Below are positions 7,602-15,498 of a stretch of 64,000 bases of DNA, one piece after another. The translations under genes and the position numbers were made by a program. The DNA is from Stenotrophomonas maltophilia (GTDB lineage: Bacteria; Pseudomonadota; Gammaproteobacteria; Xanthomonadales; Xanthomonadaceae), in contig NZ_CP033877.1 of assembly GCF_006970445.1 (NCBI RefSeq), positions 2,550,750 through 2,614,749 on the forward strand, written 5' to 3'. The notes below the pieces were generated by a model. That model saw only the letters and a program-made list of their open reading frames with translations, made no database searches and was not told the DNA's origin. Position 1 is the stretch's first letter. Each line of letters starts with the position of its first letter.

Positions 7602-8642
7602 TCAGAGATCGTCGAAGCCGTTGTCGACGTTGGTCTTCTTGTAACTTGCATTGCGCATCTCGAAGAAGTCGGTCTTGGTTTCAGTGAAGTTGTCGGCGTA
7701 GGCCTTGATCCACGGCATCACGTTGTCGGTGGTGTCGCTGTACAGGCGTTCGATGCCGAGCATGCCGGCCATCTTGTTGGCGCGGTACTTTACGTAGCGC
7801 ACCATCTCGTCCACGTCGATGCCATCGATACCGTCCAGCACCTCCGACGACCATTGCGTCTCCAGCTCGATGGCGTGCTCGAACGATTGGTGCACGTAGG
7901 CGGTCAGCTCGTTGGTCTGCAGCTCCGGGTTCTCGCCGATGATGGCGCGGATCAACTCGCTGATGAACTTGGTATGCGCCAGCTCGTCGCGGTTGATGAA
8001 GCTGATGATCTTGCCGGTGCCGTTCATGCGGTTCTGCCGCACCATGTTGTAGAAGTAGGCGAAACCGGAATAGAAGTTGATGCCTTCCAGGATCGAGGAC
8101 TGGATCAACGACTTCAGCAGGGTCTCGGCGGTCTTCTCGCGCATGAAGTCGTCATACGCGCCCATGATCGGTGCGTTGCGTTTGATGATGGTCGGGTGGG
8201 TGCGGGCGATCTCGAAGATGCGGTTCTGGTTCGGCAGGTCGGTGATCGAGGCCAGCACGTAGCTGTAGCTCTCGTTGTGGATCACTTCCTGCTGGCCGAT
8301 GATCGCCGCGTTGGCATGTGCAGCCGGGTCGGTGATGTACTCAGCCACGTTGTAGATGAAGCGCGTCTGCGGTGAATCCAGCGTGGCCAGCAGGCCGATG
8401 ATCGAGTCGTAGGCATTCTTCTCGCGTGCGTTGAGCTCGCCGTACTGGCGGGCGTCCAGCTTCATGTCGACCTCGTCGGGAATCCAGAAGTTGGTCGACA
8501 GCTCCTTGTAGGCCCGATAGAAGGACGGATAAGGAATGTCGTTCCAGTTGAGGATGCCACTGGTCTGGCCGTTGATGATGCCGGTGCTGCGATTGGGATG
8601 GCGCGGTTCGAGAATCTTGATGCGGTCGAGGGGGGTTGCCAT
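7602..8642 (-). CDS. nrdB: Ribonucleoside-diphosphate reductase beta (R2) subunit
   Basis: The protein has 346 residues of the ferritin-like R2 fold. All six metal ligands can be placed: D89 (TLDSPQTR), E119 and H122 (EVIHNESY), E186 (ILEGINF), and E220 and H223 (RDELAH). The radical tyrosine is Y126. The C-terminal tail ends GFDDL and carries a conserved-position tyrosine (ASYKK) for radical transfer to NrdA. It makes deoxynucleotides for DNA synthesis with NrdA. The subclass and metal (Fe or Mn) cannot be settled from sequence by eye. Confidence 0.92.
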   Translation of the reverse strand: MATPLDRIKILEPRHPNRSTGIINGQTSGILNWNDIPYPSFYRAYKELSTNFWIPDEVDMKLDARQYGELNAREKNAYDSIIGLLATLDSPQTRFIYNVAEYITDPAAHANAAIIGQQEVIHNESYSYVLASITDLPNQNRIFEIARTHPTIIKRNAPIMGAYDDFMREKTAETLLKSLIQSSILEGINFYSGFAYFYNMVRQNRMNGTGKIISFINRDELAHTKFISELIRAIIGENPELQTNELTAYVHQSFEHAIELETQWSSEVLDGIDGIDVDEMVRYVKYRANKMAGMLGIERLYSDTTDNVMPWIKAYADNFTETKTDFFEMRNASYKKTNVDNGFDDL

Positions 8643-8673
8643 GGGTTTCTGCCTTCGTTCTCTTTCTATCGTG

Positions 8674-8735
8674 TTGCCGGCCAGCGGCCGGCACTACCGT
8701 GGATCGCGATGTTGCCGGCCAGCGGCCGGCATTAC
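8674..8735. repeat. Two tandem SMAG repeats between nrdA and nrdB
   Basis: TGCCGGCCAGCGGCCGGCA followed by CTAC (8674-8696 core), and a second copy from 8713 ending CATTAC. Each is a 9-bp-arm hairpin with the GTAG tetranucleotide (read on the minus strand). They sit inside the nrd operon, where they could stabilise or process the mRNA. Confidence 0.85.
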
Positions 8736-8751
8736 CGTGGGTCGCCGGCGG

Positions 8752-11115
8752 TCAGCTGGAGCACCACTCGCATTCGCTGATGTCGATGTCGTTGGAGCGC
8801 ACGTAGTAAGTGGTCTTCAGGCCTTCGCGCCAGGCGCTCAGGTGCAGCTCCAGCAGGGTGCTGGCGCGGATCGTGCTGGGCACATACAGGTTGAAGCTGA
8901 TCGACTGGTCGACATGGCGCTGGCGCCGCGCGTTCTGGCGCACGCTGGCGAACTGGTCGACCTTGTAAGCCCCTTTCTCGTAGTACGGCCAGGTTTCCAG
9001 CGACAGGCCCGGCGCCGCCACCGGCCGCCGGAAGTCCTTCTTTTCCTCGTAGTAGAACGCGCTGTAGATCGGGTCGATCGACGCGGTGGAACCGGCAATC
9101 TGCGCGGTGCTCATGTTCGGCGCGACGGCCAGCAGCCAGCCGTTGCGCAGGCCGTGCGTGGCGACCTCGTGAGCCAGGCTGTCCCACGCGGCGCCAGTGT
9201 AGCCACGGTCGCGGAAGTAGCGCCCGTTGTGCCAGTCGCTGCCCGCGAACATCGGGTAGCTGCCCTTCTCCTGCGCCAGTTGCGCGCTGGCCTGGATGGT
9301 CAGGAAGTTGATGCGCTCGTATAGGCGGTCGGCCAGCGCTTCAGCATCCGGTGATTCCCACTGGATTGCCTGCTGCGCCAGCAGGTGGTGCCAGCCGAAC
9401 GTGCCCAGGCCGATGGCGCGGTACTTGCGGTTGGTGATGGTGGCCTGCGGCACCGGCAACGCGTTGAGGTCGATCACGTTGTCGAGCATGCGCACCTGGA
9501 TCGGGATCAGGCGCTCCAGCACATCGGTGGCCAGCAGGTCATCCGGCGCACTGATCGCCCGGCCGAGGTTGATCGAGGAGAGGTTGCAGACCACGAAGTC
9601 ACCGGCACGGCGTGTGGTGACGATCTGGTCGCCGCTGACGATCTCCTGGATCATCCGCGTCGGGCTCATGTTCTGCAGGATCTCGGTGCACAGGTTGCTG
9701 GAATAGATCATGCCCGCATGCTTGTTCGGATTCCGGCGATTGACCTCGTCGCGGTAGAACAGGAACGGGTTGCCGGTTTCCAGCTGGCTGAGCATGATCC
9801 GCTTGAACAGATCGATGGCCTTCACCGTGCGCCGGCTGATGCGCTCATCGGCCACCAGTTCGGCGTAGCGGTCGCGGAAGCTGCCCGCGCCGCGCGTCTC
9901 ATCATAGAAGTCCTGCAGGTACCAGCCCTTGGCCTGCTTCACCTCGTGCGGGTCGAACAGGTACCAGTCGGCGCGACGCTCGACCGCTTCCATGAACAGG
10001 TCGGGCACGCACACCGAGGTGAACACATCGTGCGCGCGCAGGCGCTGGTCGCCGTTGTTCAGGCGCAGGTCCATGAACGCTTCGATGTCGCGATGCCAGA
10101 TGTCCAGGTACACCGCCACCGCGCCCTTGCGCTGGCCAAGCTGATCGACCGACACCGCGGTGTTGTTGAGCTGCTTGATCCACGGCACCACGCCGCCGGA
10201 GGAATTGGCCACACCGCGGATCGGTGCGCCGCTGCTGCGCACGTAGCCCAGGTAGGCACCAACACCACCGCCGTGCTTGGACACGCGGGCGATATCGGTA
10301 TTGGAGTCATAGATGCCCTGCAGGCTGTCGTCGACCGTGTCGATGAAGCAGCTGGACAGCTGCCCACCCACCTTGCCGGCATTGGCCAGGGTCGGTGTGG
10401 CGACGGTCATGTACAGGTTGGACAGCGCCCAGTACGCCTCGCCGACCAGCTGCATGCGCCGCTCGCGCGGTTTTTCCTCCTGCATGAGGTACAGCGCGAT
10501 GGTCAGCCAGCGCTCCTGCGGCAGTTCATAGACCTCGCGGCTGCGGTCGCTGGCCAGATAGCGCGTGGCCAGCAGGTACAGGCCGTTGTAGGCGAACAGG
10601 CGGTCGCGTTCCGGGTCGATCATCTCGCCGGCCTGCTGCAGCTCTTCCTTCGAATAGCAGCGCAGGATGTCGTTGCTGTAGATGCCGCGGTCGGCCAGGC
10701 TTTCCTGCAGGCCCACGTAGGAGCCGTACTTCAGACCGACATCGTAGAAGCGGTTGCGGCTGGCGCGCTTGTACAGGCGGCGCAGGTAGATGCGCGCGGC
10801 AAACTGCTCCCACTCCGGCGCGACCAGGTCCACGCGCGACTCGGCCTCACGGATCAGCAGATCGACCAGGTCGTCGGCGCTGATGCTGGGCTTGCGCTCG
10901 ACCATCGCCTGCACCACGCGGCGGTAGTCGCTCACATCCAGCTGCGGGAACTCGGCATGCACCGCATCGATGCTGCGCTGCAGGCGCTCGGCCTCGAACG
11001 GCAGGCGGCGGTTGCCGGCCTCCTTGGTGATCCAGGTCGGCACGCGCTCGCCACCGGCGCGCAAGGCGTCGCCAGCGCCGGCCAGATCGGCCACGCGGAA
11101 GGTACTGTCGGTCAT
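8752..11115 (-). CDS. nrdA: Ribonucleoside-diphosphate reductase alpha (R1) subunit
   Basis: The protein has 787 residues from the ATG at 11115. The N-terminus has a short ATP-cone-like stretch (RLPFEAERLQRSIDAVHAEF). Catalytic residues are present: C256 (LSSCFI) and C510 (VVCNLSSINLG) as the reducing pair, N474, C476 and E478 (SNLCTEI) with the thiyl-radical cysteine, and Y770/Y771 (TTYYVRSN) for radical transfer. The tail ends CEWC (C782, C785), the pair re-reduced by thioredoxin. The frame continues upstream to 11316, but that extension is Arg/Pro-rich and unlike protein. Two SMAG repeats separate it from nrdB. Confidence 0.93.
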   Translation of the reverse strand: MTDSTFRVADLAGAGDALRAGGERVPTWITKEAGNRRLPFEAERLQRSIDAVHAEFPQLDVSDYRRVVQAMVERKPSISADDLVDLLIREAESRVDLVAPEWEQFAARIYLRRLYKRASRNRFYDVGLKYGSYVGLQESLADRGIYSNDILRCYSKEELQQAGEMIDPERDRLFAYNGLYLLATRYLASDRSREVYELPQERWLTIALYLMQEEKPRERRMQLVGEAYWALSNLYMTVATPTLANAGKVGGQLSSCFIDTVDDSLQGIYDSNTDIARVSKHGGGVGAYLGYVRSSGAPIRGVANSSGGVVPWIKQLNNTAVSVDQLGQRKGAVAVYLDIWHRDIEAFMDLRLNNGDQRLRAHDVFTSVCVPDLFMEAVERRADWYLFDPHEVKQAKGWYLQDFYDETRGAGSFRDRYAELVADERISRRTVKAIDLFKRIMLSQLETGNPFLFYRDEVNRRNPNKHAGMIYSSNLCTEILQNMSPTRMIQEIVSGDQIVTTRRAGDFVVCNLSSINLGRAISAPDDLLATDVLERLIPIQVRMLDNVIDLNALPVPQATITNRKYRAIGLGTFGWHHLLAQQAIQWESPDAEALADRLYERINFLTIQASAQLAQEKGSYPMFAGSDWHNGRYFRDRGYTGAAWDSLAHEVATHGLRNGWLLAVAPNMSTAQIAGSTASIDPIYSAFYYEEKKDFRRPVAAPGLSLETWPYYEKGAYKVDQFASVRQNARRQRHVDQSISFNLYVPSTIRASTLLELHLSAWREGLKTTYYVRSNDIDISECEWCSS

Positions 11116-11546
11116 GGTGGTGAAACTCCAGGCTCGCACGCGCGTTGGCGGTCGATGCCATGGCGGCCCTGCACGCGATACCGGCGCACGGGGCGAACGG
11201 GTGGATTGCCAGGGCACGGGAACGTAGGTCGTCGGCATCTGCCTGCGCCTGCGGCCGGTATCCGGGCCGTGGGGGCGACCTGCGTCCGCACGATGGCGGC
11301 CGCGTCGACACGGCAAGCCTTCAGGGGCGGGCCGCGGGACGTTTGCTGCATGTCCGGCGGCGGCGGCTGACCGGGAGTGACGACCACAACATAGTGGGGA
11401 TACTCGGAGCCGTCAACACAAGATGCGGTAATCAGCACATGTCGCGACGATCAGTCGCAGGATGCCGTGTTGCACCGGCGGCGCCTTGTCGACAACGCCT
11501 GCGTCCCCAGTTCGGTAGAACATCAACTTTCCCCGGAACACCGCCC
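11116..11546. other. Intergenic region upstream of nrdA and the MDR gene, mostly nrdA leader
   Basis: This is 431 bp of divergent spacer. Its right third holds two NrdR-box-like sites, which would place the nrdA promoter near 11400 and leave a GC-rich leader of about 260 nt. I looked for a cobalamin riboswitch (conserved B12 box) in the leader and did not see one. No small gene can be supported. Confidence 0.5.
11384..11431 (-). promoter_or_regulatory. Two candidate NrdR boxes upstream of nrdA
   Basis: CCACAACATAGTGGGG (11384-11399) and ACACAAGATGCGGTAA (11416-11431) each partly match the NrdR consensus acaCwAtATaTwGtgt; the first keeps the core CAACATAGTG. They start 32 bp apart, which is the helical spacing of paired NrdR boxes. 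NrdR represses RNR operons when dATP is high. The second site is weak. Confidence 0.5.
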
Positions 11547-12524
11547 ATGCGCGCTGCCCAGTACCCCTCCTTCGGCGACCCGGCCGACGTCCTCGCCATT
11601 ACCGATGCGCCCCTGCCCGAGCCCGGCCCCGGCGAAGTGCGCATCCGCACCGTGCTGGCCTCGATCCACAATCACGACCTGCTGACCGTGCGTGGCCTCT
11701 ACGGCTACAAGCCGACGCTGCCGGCGATCGGTGGTAGTGAAGCACTGGGCGTGGTCGATGCACTCGGCGATGGCGTCGACGGCCTGCAGATCGGCCAGCG
11801 GGTGGCCGCCGCCTCGGTGCACGGCACCTGGGCCGAGGCGTTCATTGCACCGGCACGCATGGTGATTCCGATGCCGGACGCGATCCCCGACGAAATGGCC
11901 GCGCAGCTGATCGCCATGCCGCTGAGCGCGCTGATGCTGCTGGAATTCCTGCACGTCGAAGCAGGCCAGTGGATCGTACAGAACACCGCCAACGGCGCGG
12001 TGGGCAAGTCGCTGGCGATGCTGGCGCGGGCCCGTGGCGTGCATGTGGCCAACCTGGTGCGCAATGCCGATGCAGTCGCGCAGTTGCGGGCGCTGGGCAT
12101 CGATCATGTGTTCGACACCTCTGTGGATGGTTGGAAGGATCGCGTGCGTGAAGCGACCGGCGAAGCACAGGCCGCGGCCGCGGTGGATTCCATCGGCGGC
12201 GACGCCAGCGGTGACCTGGTCGACCTGCTCGGCCACCACGGCACGCTGGTGTCGTTCGGGGTGATGAGCGGCGAACCGATGCGCATCCCGGCCGGCGGCC
12301 TGATCTACAAGGAGGCCACGGTGAAGGGCTTCTGGGGCAGCAAGGTCAGTCAGGCGATGGCGGTGGAGGACAAGCGCCGGCTGGTTGGCGAACTGCTGAA
12401 TCGTGCTGCTGGCGGCGAACTGACCCTGCCGGTTGAGCAGATCTTCGCACTGGACGACATCGCCCAGGCGGCGAAGGTCGGCGCCGGTTCGGGCCGCAAC
12501 GGCAAGGTGTTGCTGCGGCCCTGA
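11547..12524 (+). CDS. Zinc-independent MDR oxidoreductase (quinone/enoyl reductase type)
   Basis: The protein has 325 residues from the ATG at 11547. It has a GroES-like N-terminal domain (GEVRIRTVLASIHNHDLLTVRG, GGSEALGVV) and a Rossmann domain with QNTANGAVGKSLAMLARARG, a variant of the AxxGxVG nucleotide motif. The catalytic zinc ligands of alcohol dehydrogenases are absent. The sequence resembles the mitochondrial-type trans-2-enoyl-CoA reductase branch of the MDR superfamily, so an NADPH-dependent enoyl or quinone reductase is likely. The substrate is unknown. It is divergent from nrdA and followed by a strong hairpin. Confidence 0.8.
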   Translation: MRAAQYPSFGDPADVLAITDAPLPEPGPGEVRIRTVLASIHNHDLLTVRGLYGYKPTLPAIGGSEALGVVDALGDGVDGLQIGQRVAAASVHGTWAEAFIAPARMVIPMPDAIPDEMAAQLIAMPLSALMLLEFLHVEAGQWIVQNTANGAVGKSLAMLARARGVHVANLVRNADAVAQLRALGIDHVFDTSVDGWKDRVREATGEAQAAAAVDSIGGDASGDLVDLLGHHGTLVSFGVMSGEPMRIPAGGLIYKEATVKGFWGSKVSQAMAVEDKRRLVGELLNRAAGGELTLPVEQIFALDDIAQAAKVGAGSGRNGKVLLRP

Positions 12525-12537
12525 GGGTCGGACAACC

Positions 12538-12577
12538 GGGGGCAGATCCCTTTCCGTTGGAAAGGGATCTGACCCCC
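12538..12577. terminator. Terminator-like palindromic repeat after the MDR gene
   Basis: GGGGGCAGATCCCTTTCC pairs with GGAAAGGGATCTGACCCCC around a 3-nt loop. It is the cleanest member of the family also found at 1768 and 6760. It lies 13 bp after the stop codon. Confidence 0.72.
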
Positions 12578-12772
12578 AGGAGGAGTGCGGACCAACGGTC
12601 CGCCCCCTCCACAGATCGGCCCGCACCAACCGAAGGACAGACCGCGCCGCCGGGTGCGCCTACTTTCGTTAAGAACCTGTGATGTATAACTGAATGCGCT
12701 TTCGTCATTGGAAGGCGCAGGTACCTGCATGCGGTACTGACGGCTCCTCCCCCGTTCGGCGTTGTCGCTTCC

Positions 12773-15400
12773 ATGTACCGCACCACCCTGAACCTGCTTG
12801 CCGGCGCGATCGCGCTGGGCCTCACCGCCGGCGCTGCCGGCGCCGCTGAATCCGCCGATGCCGGCAAGGACAGCACCACCCTGGGCACCGTGCTGGTGAC
12901 CGGTTCCAACATCAAGCGCAGCGATACCGCCGGGCCCAACCCGGTGCAGATCGTCAGCCGCGAACAGATCGAGCAGACCGGCCGCTCCACCCTCACCGAC
13001 GTGCTGCGCAACCTGTCGGCCAATGCCGGCAACAGCTTCGACGAGCAGTACACCGGCAGCTTCGCCGCGGGCTCGGCCTCGATCGGCCTGCGTGGCCTGT
13101 CGCCGAAGAACACGCTGGTGCTGGTCAACGGCTATCGTGTGTCCAACTTCGGCTTTGCGCTCAACACGCAGGACACCTTCGTCGACCTCAACGCGCTGCC
13201 GATCAGCGCGGTCGAACGCATCGAAGTGCTGAAGGATGGTGCGTCGGCGGTGTACGGTTCCGATGCCATCGCCGGCGTCATCAACATCATCCTGCGCAGG
13301 AACTTCCAGGGTGTGGAAGTGGGCGGCGGCTTCGGTACCGCCACCCAGGGCGGCCTCGATGAGCGCAAGGCCAACCTGCTGGCCGGCTTCGGCGACCTTG
13401 AACAGCAGGGCTGGAACGTGCTGTTCGGGCTGGACCTGCTCAAGCGCGACCGCCTCGATGGTGATGACCGCGCCTATACCCGCAGCGGCGACTTCCGCGA
13501 CAAGCCCGGTGGCCGCCTGGCCGGCTGGTCCACCGCCGGTGGCAACTGGCTGTCCAACCCGCGTGCACCGCAGCCGTTCGCCAGTTGCCCCGAGGGCAGC
13601 CAGCTGCGCCCCTACAGCGATTTCGGCAGCACCCTGCCCGGCCAGGCCTGCGCCTTCAACGCGCAACCGTTCAAGACCCTGCAGCCCGGCGCCGAGCGCC
13701 TGCAGGCGTCGTTGAGTGCGACCTACCGCTTCAATGACAGCGTCGAGGCATTCGCCGACGTGCTGTACAGCCACAACAAGGCCGACCAGATCTTCAGCGC
13801 GCCGCTGACCGTCGGCCCCGGCCTGCGCGCCTACAACCCGGCCACCGGCACCCTGATCGACGTACCGGCGGTGTTGCCGGTCGGCCATCCGAACAACCCG
13901 GGCAGCGCGCCGCTGCCGTTCGAGTACACCTTCTTCGATCTCGGCCCGCGCCTGAAGGACAACACGCAGGTGTTCTACCGTGCCCTGGCCGGCGTGCGCG
14001 GCAGCGGTGAACGCTGGGACTGGGAAGTGGCGGCGCTGACCTCGCAGAGTGCACAGCGCGAGTACGTCGACAATTTCGTCAACCGCTACGCGTTCGAACA
14101 GATCCTGCGCGATGGCAGCTACAACTTCCTCAACCCGTCCAGCACCCCGGGCGCGCTGGATGCACTGCGCCTGCAGACCAAGCGCCCGGGCTGGTACAAG
14201 CTGCACTCGTTGAACGTGAAGGCCTCGACCTCGCTGTGGGAGCTGCCGGCCGGTGCGGTCGGCTTCGCCTGGGGTGCCGAGTTCCGCAAGGAATCACTGG
14301 ATGCCCGCACCAGCGCACAGGTGCTGTCGGGCACCGAACTGCGCCCGGCCATCAACGTGGTCAACGGCGAGCGCCAGGTCAGCGCCGCCTACGCCGAACT
14401 GAGCGTGCCGCTGCACCGCACGCTGGAACTGCAGGTGGCCGGCCGCGGCGACCACTACGATGATTTCGGCAAGGCGTTCTCGCCGAAGGTGGCGCTGCGC
14501 TGGCAGCCGTTGGACAGCCTGCTGCTGCGCGGTTCGTTCTCGCGCGGGTTCCGCGCGCCTTCGCTGCCGGAGATCGCGCCGGGCCAGACCGTCAGCTACG
14601 GCTCGGTGATCGATCCGCTGGACCCGCTGCAGCCCGGCGGCAGCCGTGGCATCACCAACATCCGTACCGGCAACCCGGACCTGAAGGCCGAGCGCTCGCG
14701 CAACTTCAACGTCGGTGCAGTGTGGTCGCCGGATGGCGACACCAGCATCGGCCTGGACTGGTACCGCATCGAGCAGGACAACCTGGTCAAGCCGGACAGC
14801 GCGCAGTTCATCGTCGACAACCCGACGCTGTTCCCCGGCCGCGTGCAGCGTGATGCACAGGGACGCATCCAGTTCATCACCAACCAGTACGCCAACCAGG
14901 GCGAACTGACCACCTCGGGGCTGGACCTGGACGCCAACCACACCTTCCGCACCGAGGGCTGGGGCAACTTCACCGTGGCCGGCAGCTGGACCCACCTGCT
15001 CAGCTTCAAGCAGCCGCTGGTGGCCGGCCAGGCGCCCTATGACGGGGCCGGCAACAACCGCCACGGCGCACTGCCGCGCACCCGCGGCACCACCTCGCTG
15101 AACTGGGCGGTGGGTGACTGGAGCAGCACGCTGAGCCTGCAGTACGTGAGCGGCTACGACCAGCGCGTGGCGACGGCGACCAGCAACCCGGGCCTGCGCG
15201 ACCGCATCAAGCCGTATCACCAGCTGGACCTGTACGTGGCGTACGAAGGTATTCCCAACACCACGCTGTCGCTGTCGGTGCTGAACCTGACCGACAAGGA
15301 CCCGCCGTTCGATCCGGCCGGCGGCTCCAATGGTTTCGACATCAGCCAGTACAACCTGCGCGGGCAGTTCGTCTCGCTGGGTGCGCGCTACCGGTTCTGA
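12773..15400 (+). CDS. TonB-dependent outer-membrane receptor, CirA/Oar-like large type
   Basis: The protein has 875 residues from the ATG at 12773. It has a signal peptide (about 1-25) and a TonB-box-like LGTVLVTGSNIKRSD, the plug beginning GPNPVQIVSREQIEQTGRST, the plug end ISAVERIEVLKDGASAVYGSDAIAGVINI, and a long barrel ending FVSLGARYRF. This GSNIKRSD-type plug is common in the many Xanthomonad receptors thought to take up plant or polymer breakdown products, so the substrate need not be iron. There is no sigma/anti-sigma pair beside it and I see no Fur box. The 250-bp upstream region holds only the preceding hairpin and a plausible promoter. Confidence 0.88.
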   Translation: MYRTTLNLLAGAIALGLTAGAAGAAESADAGKDSTTLGTVLVTGSNIKRSDTAGPNPVQIVSREQIEQTGRSTLTDVLRNLSANAGNSFDEQYTGSFAAGSASIGLRGLSPKNTLVLVNGYRVSNFGFALNTQDTFVDLNALPISAVERIEVLKDGASAVYGSDAIAGVINIILRRNFQGVEVGGGFGTATQGGLDERKANLLAGFGDLEQQGWNVLFGLDLLKRDRLDGDDRAYTRSGDFRDKPGGRLAGWSTAGGNWLSNPRAPQPFASCPEGSQLRPYSDFGSTLPGQACAFNAQPFKTLQPGAERLQASLSATYRFNDSVEAFADVLYSHNKADQIFSAPLTVGPGLRAYNPATGTLIDVPAVLPVGHPNNPGSAPLPFEYTFFDLGPRLKDNTQVFYRALAGVRGSGERWDWEVAALTSQSAQREYVDNFVNRYAFEQILRDGSYNFLNPSSTPGALDALRLQTKRPGWYKLHSLNVKASTSLWELPAGAVGFAWGAEFRKESLDARTSAQVLSGTELRPAINVVNGERQVSAAYAELSVPLHRTLELQVAGRGDHYDDFGKAFSPKVALRWQPLDSLLLRGSFSRGFRAPSLPEIAPGQTVSYGSVIDPLDPLQPGGSRGITNIRTGNPDLKAERSRNFNVGAVWSPDGDTSIGLDWYRIEQDNLVKPDSAQFIVDNPTLFPGRVQRDAQGRIQFITNQYANQGELTTSGLDLDANHTFRTEGWGNFTVAGSWTHLLSFKQPLVAGQAPYDGAGNNRHGALPRTRGTTSLNWAVGDWSSTLSLQYVSGYDQRVATATSNPGLRDRIKPYHQLDLYVAYEGIPNTTLSLSVLNLTDKDPPFDPAGGSNGFDISQYNLRGQFVSLGARYRF

Positions 15401-15409
15401 CGCGATATC

Positions 15410-15433
15410 GGGGCGGCGGTGATGCGCCGCCCC
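15410..15433 (+). terminator. Terminator of the TonB receptor gene
   Basis: GGGGCGGCG and CGCCGCCCC form a perfect 9-bp stem around a 6-nt loop, 10 bp after the stop and followed by ATTT. Confidence 0.75.
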
Positions 15434-15441
15434 ATTTGTGC

Positions 15442-15464
15442 TGCCGGCCAGCGGCCGGCACTAC
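15442..15464. repeat. SMAG repeat
   Basis: TGCCGGCCAGCGGCCGGCA followed by CTAC, the same sequence as in the nrd operon. It lies between convergent genes. Confidence 0.85.
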
Positions 15465-15468
15465 CACC

Positions 15469-15493
15469 GACCGCCGGGGCAAGCCCGGCGGTC
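15469..15493 (-). terminator. Terminator of the choline transporter gene
   Basis: GACCGCCGGG pairs with CCCGGCGGTC around a 5-nt loop, immediately downstream of the transporter stop on the minus strand. Confidence 0.65.
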
Positions 15494-15498
15494 GTGCA

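Noticed and set aside
11116..11316. An upstream extension of nrdA, and a cobalamin riboswitch in its leader
   Set aside because: The extension is Arg/Pro/Gly-rich with no family match, and I could not find the conserved B12 box in the leader.
9385..11370. A 661-codon plus-strand frame over nrdA
   Set aside because: Shadow frame of a GC-rich gene; NrdA on the other strand has all catalytic residues.
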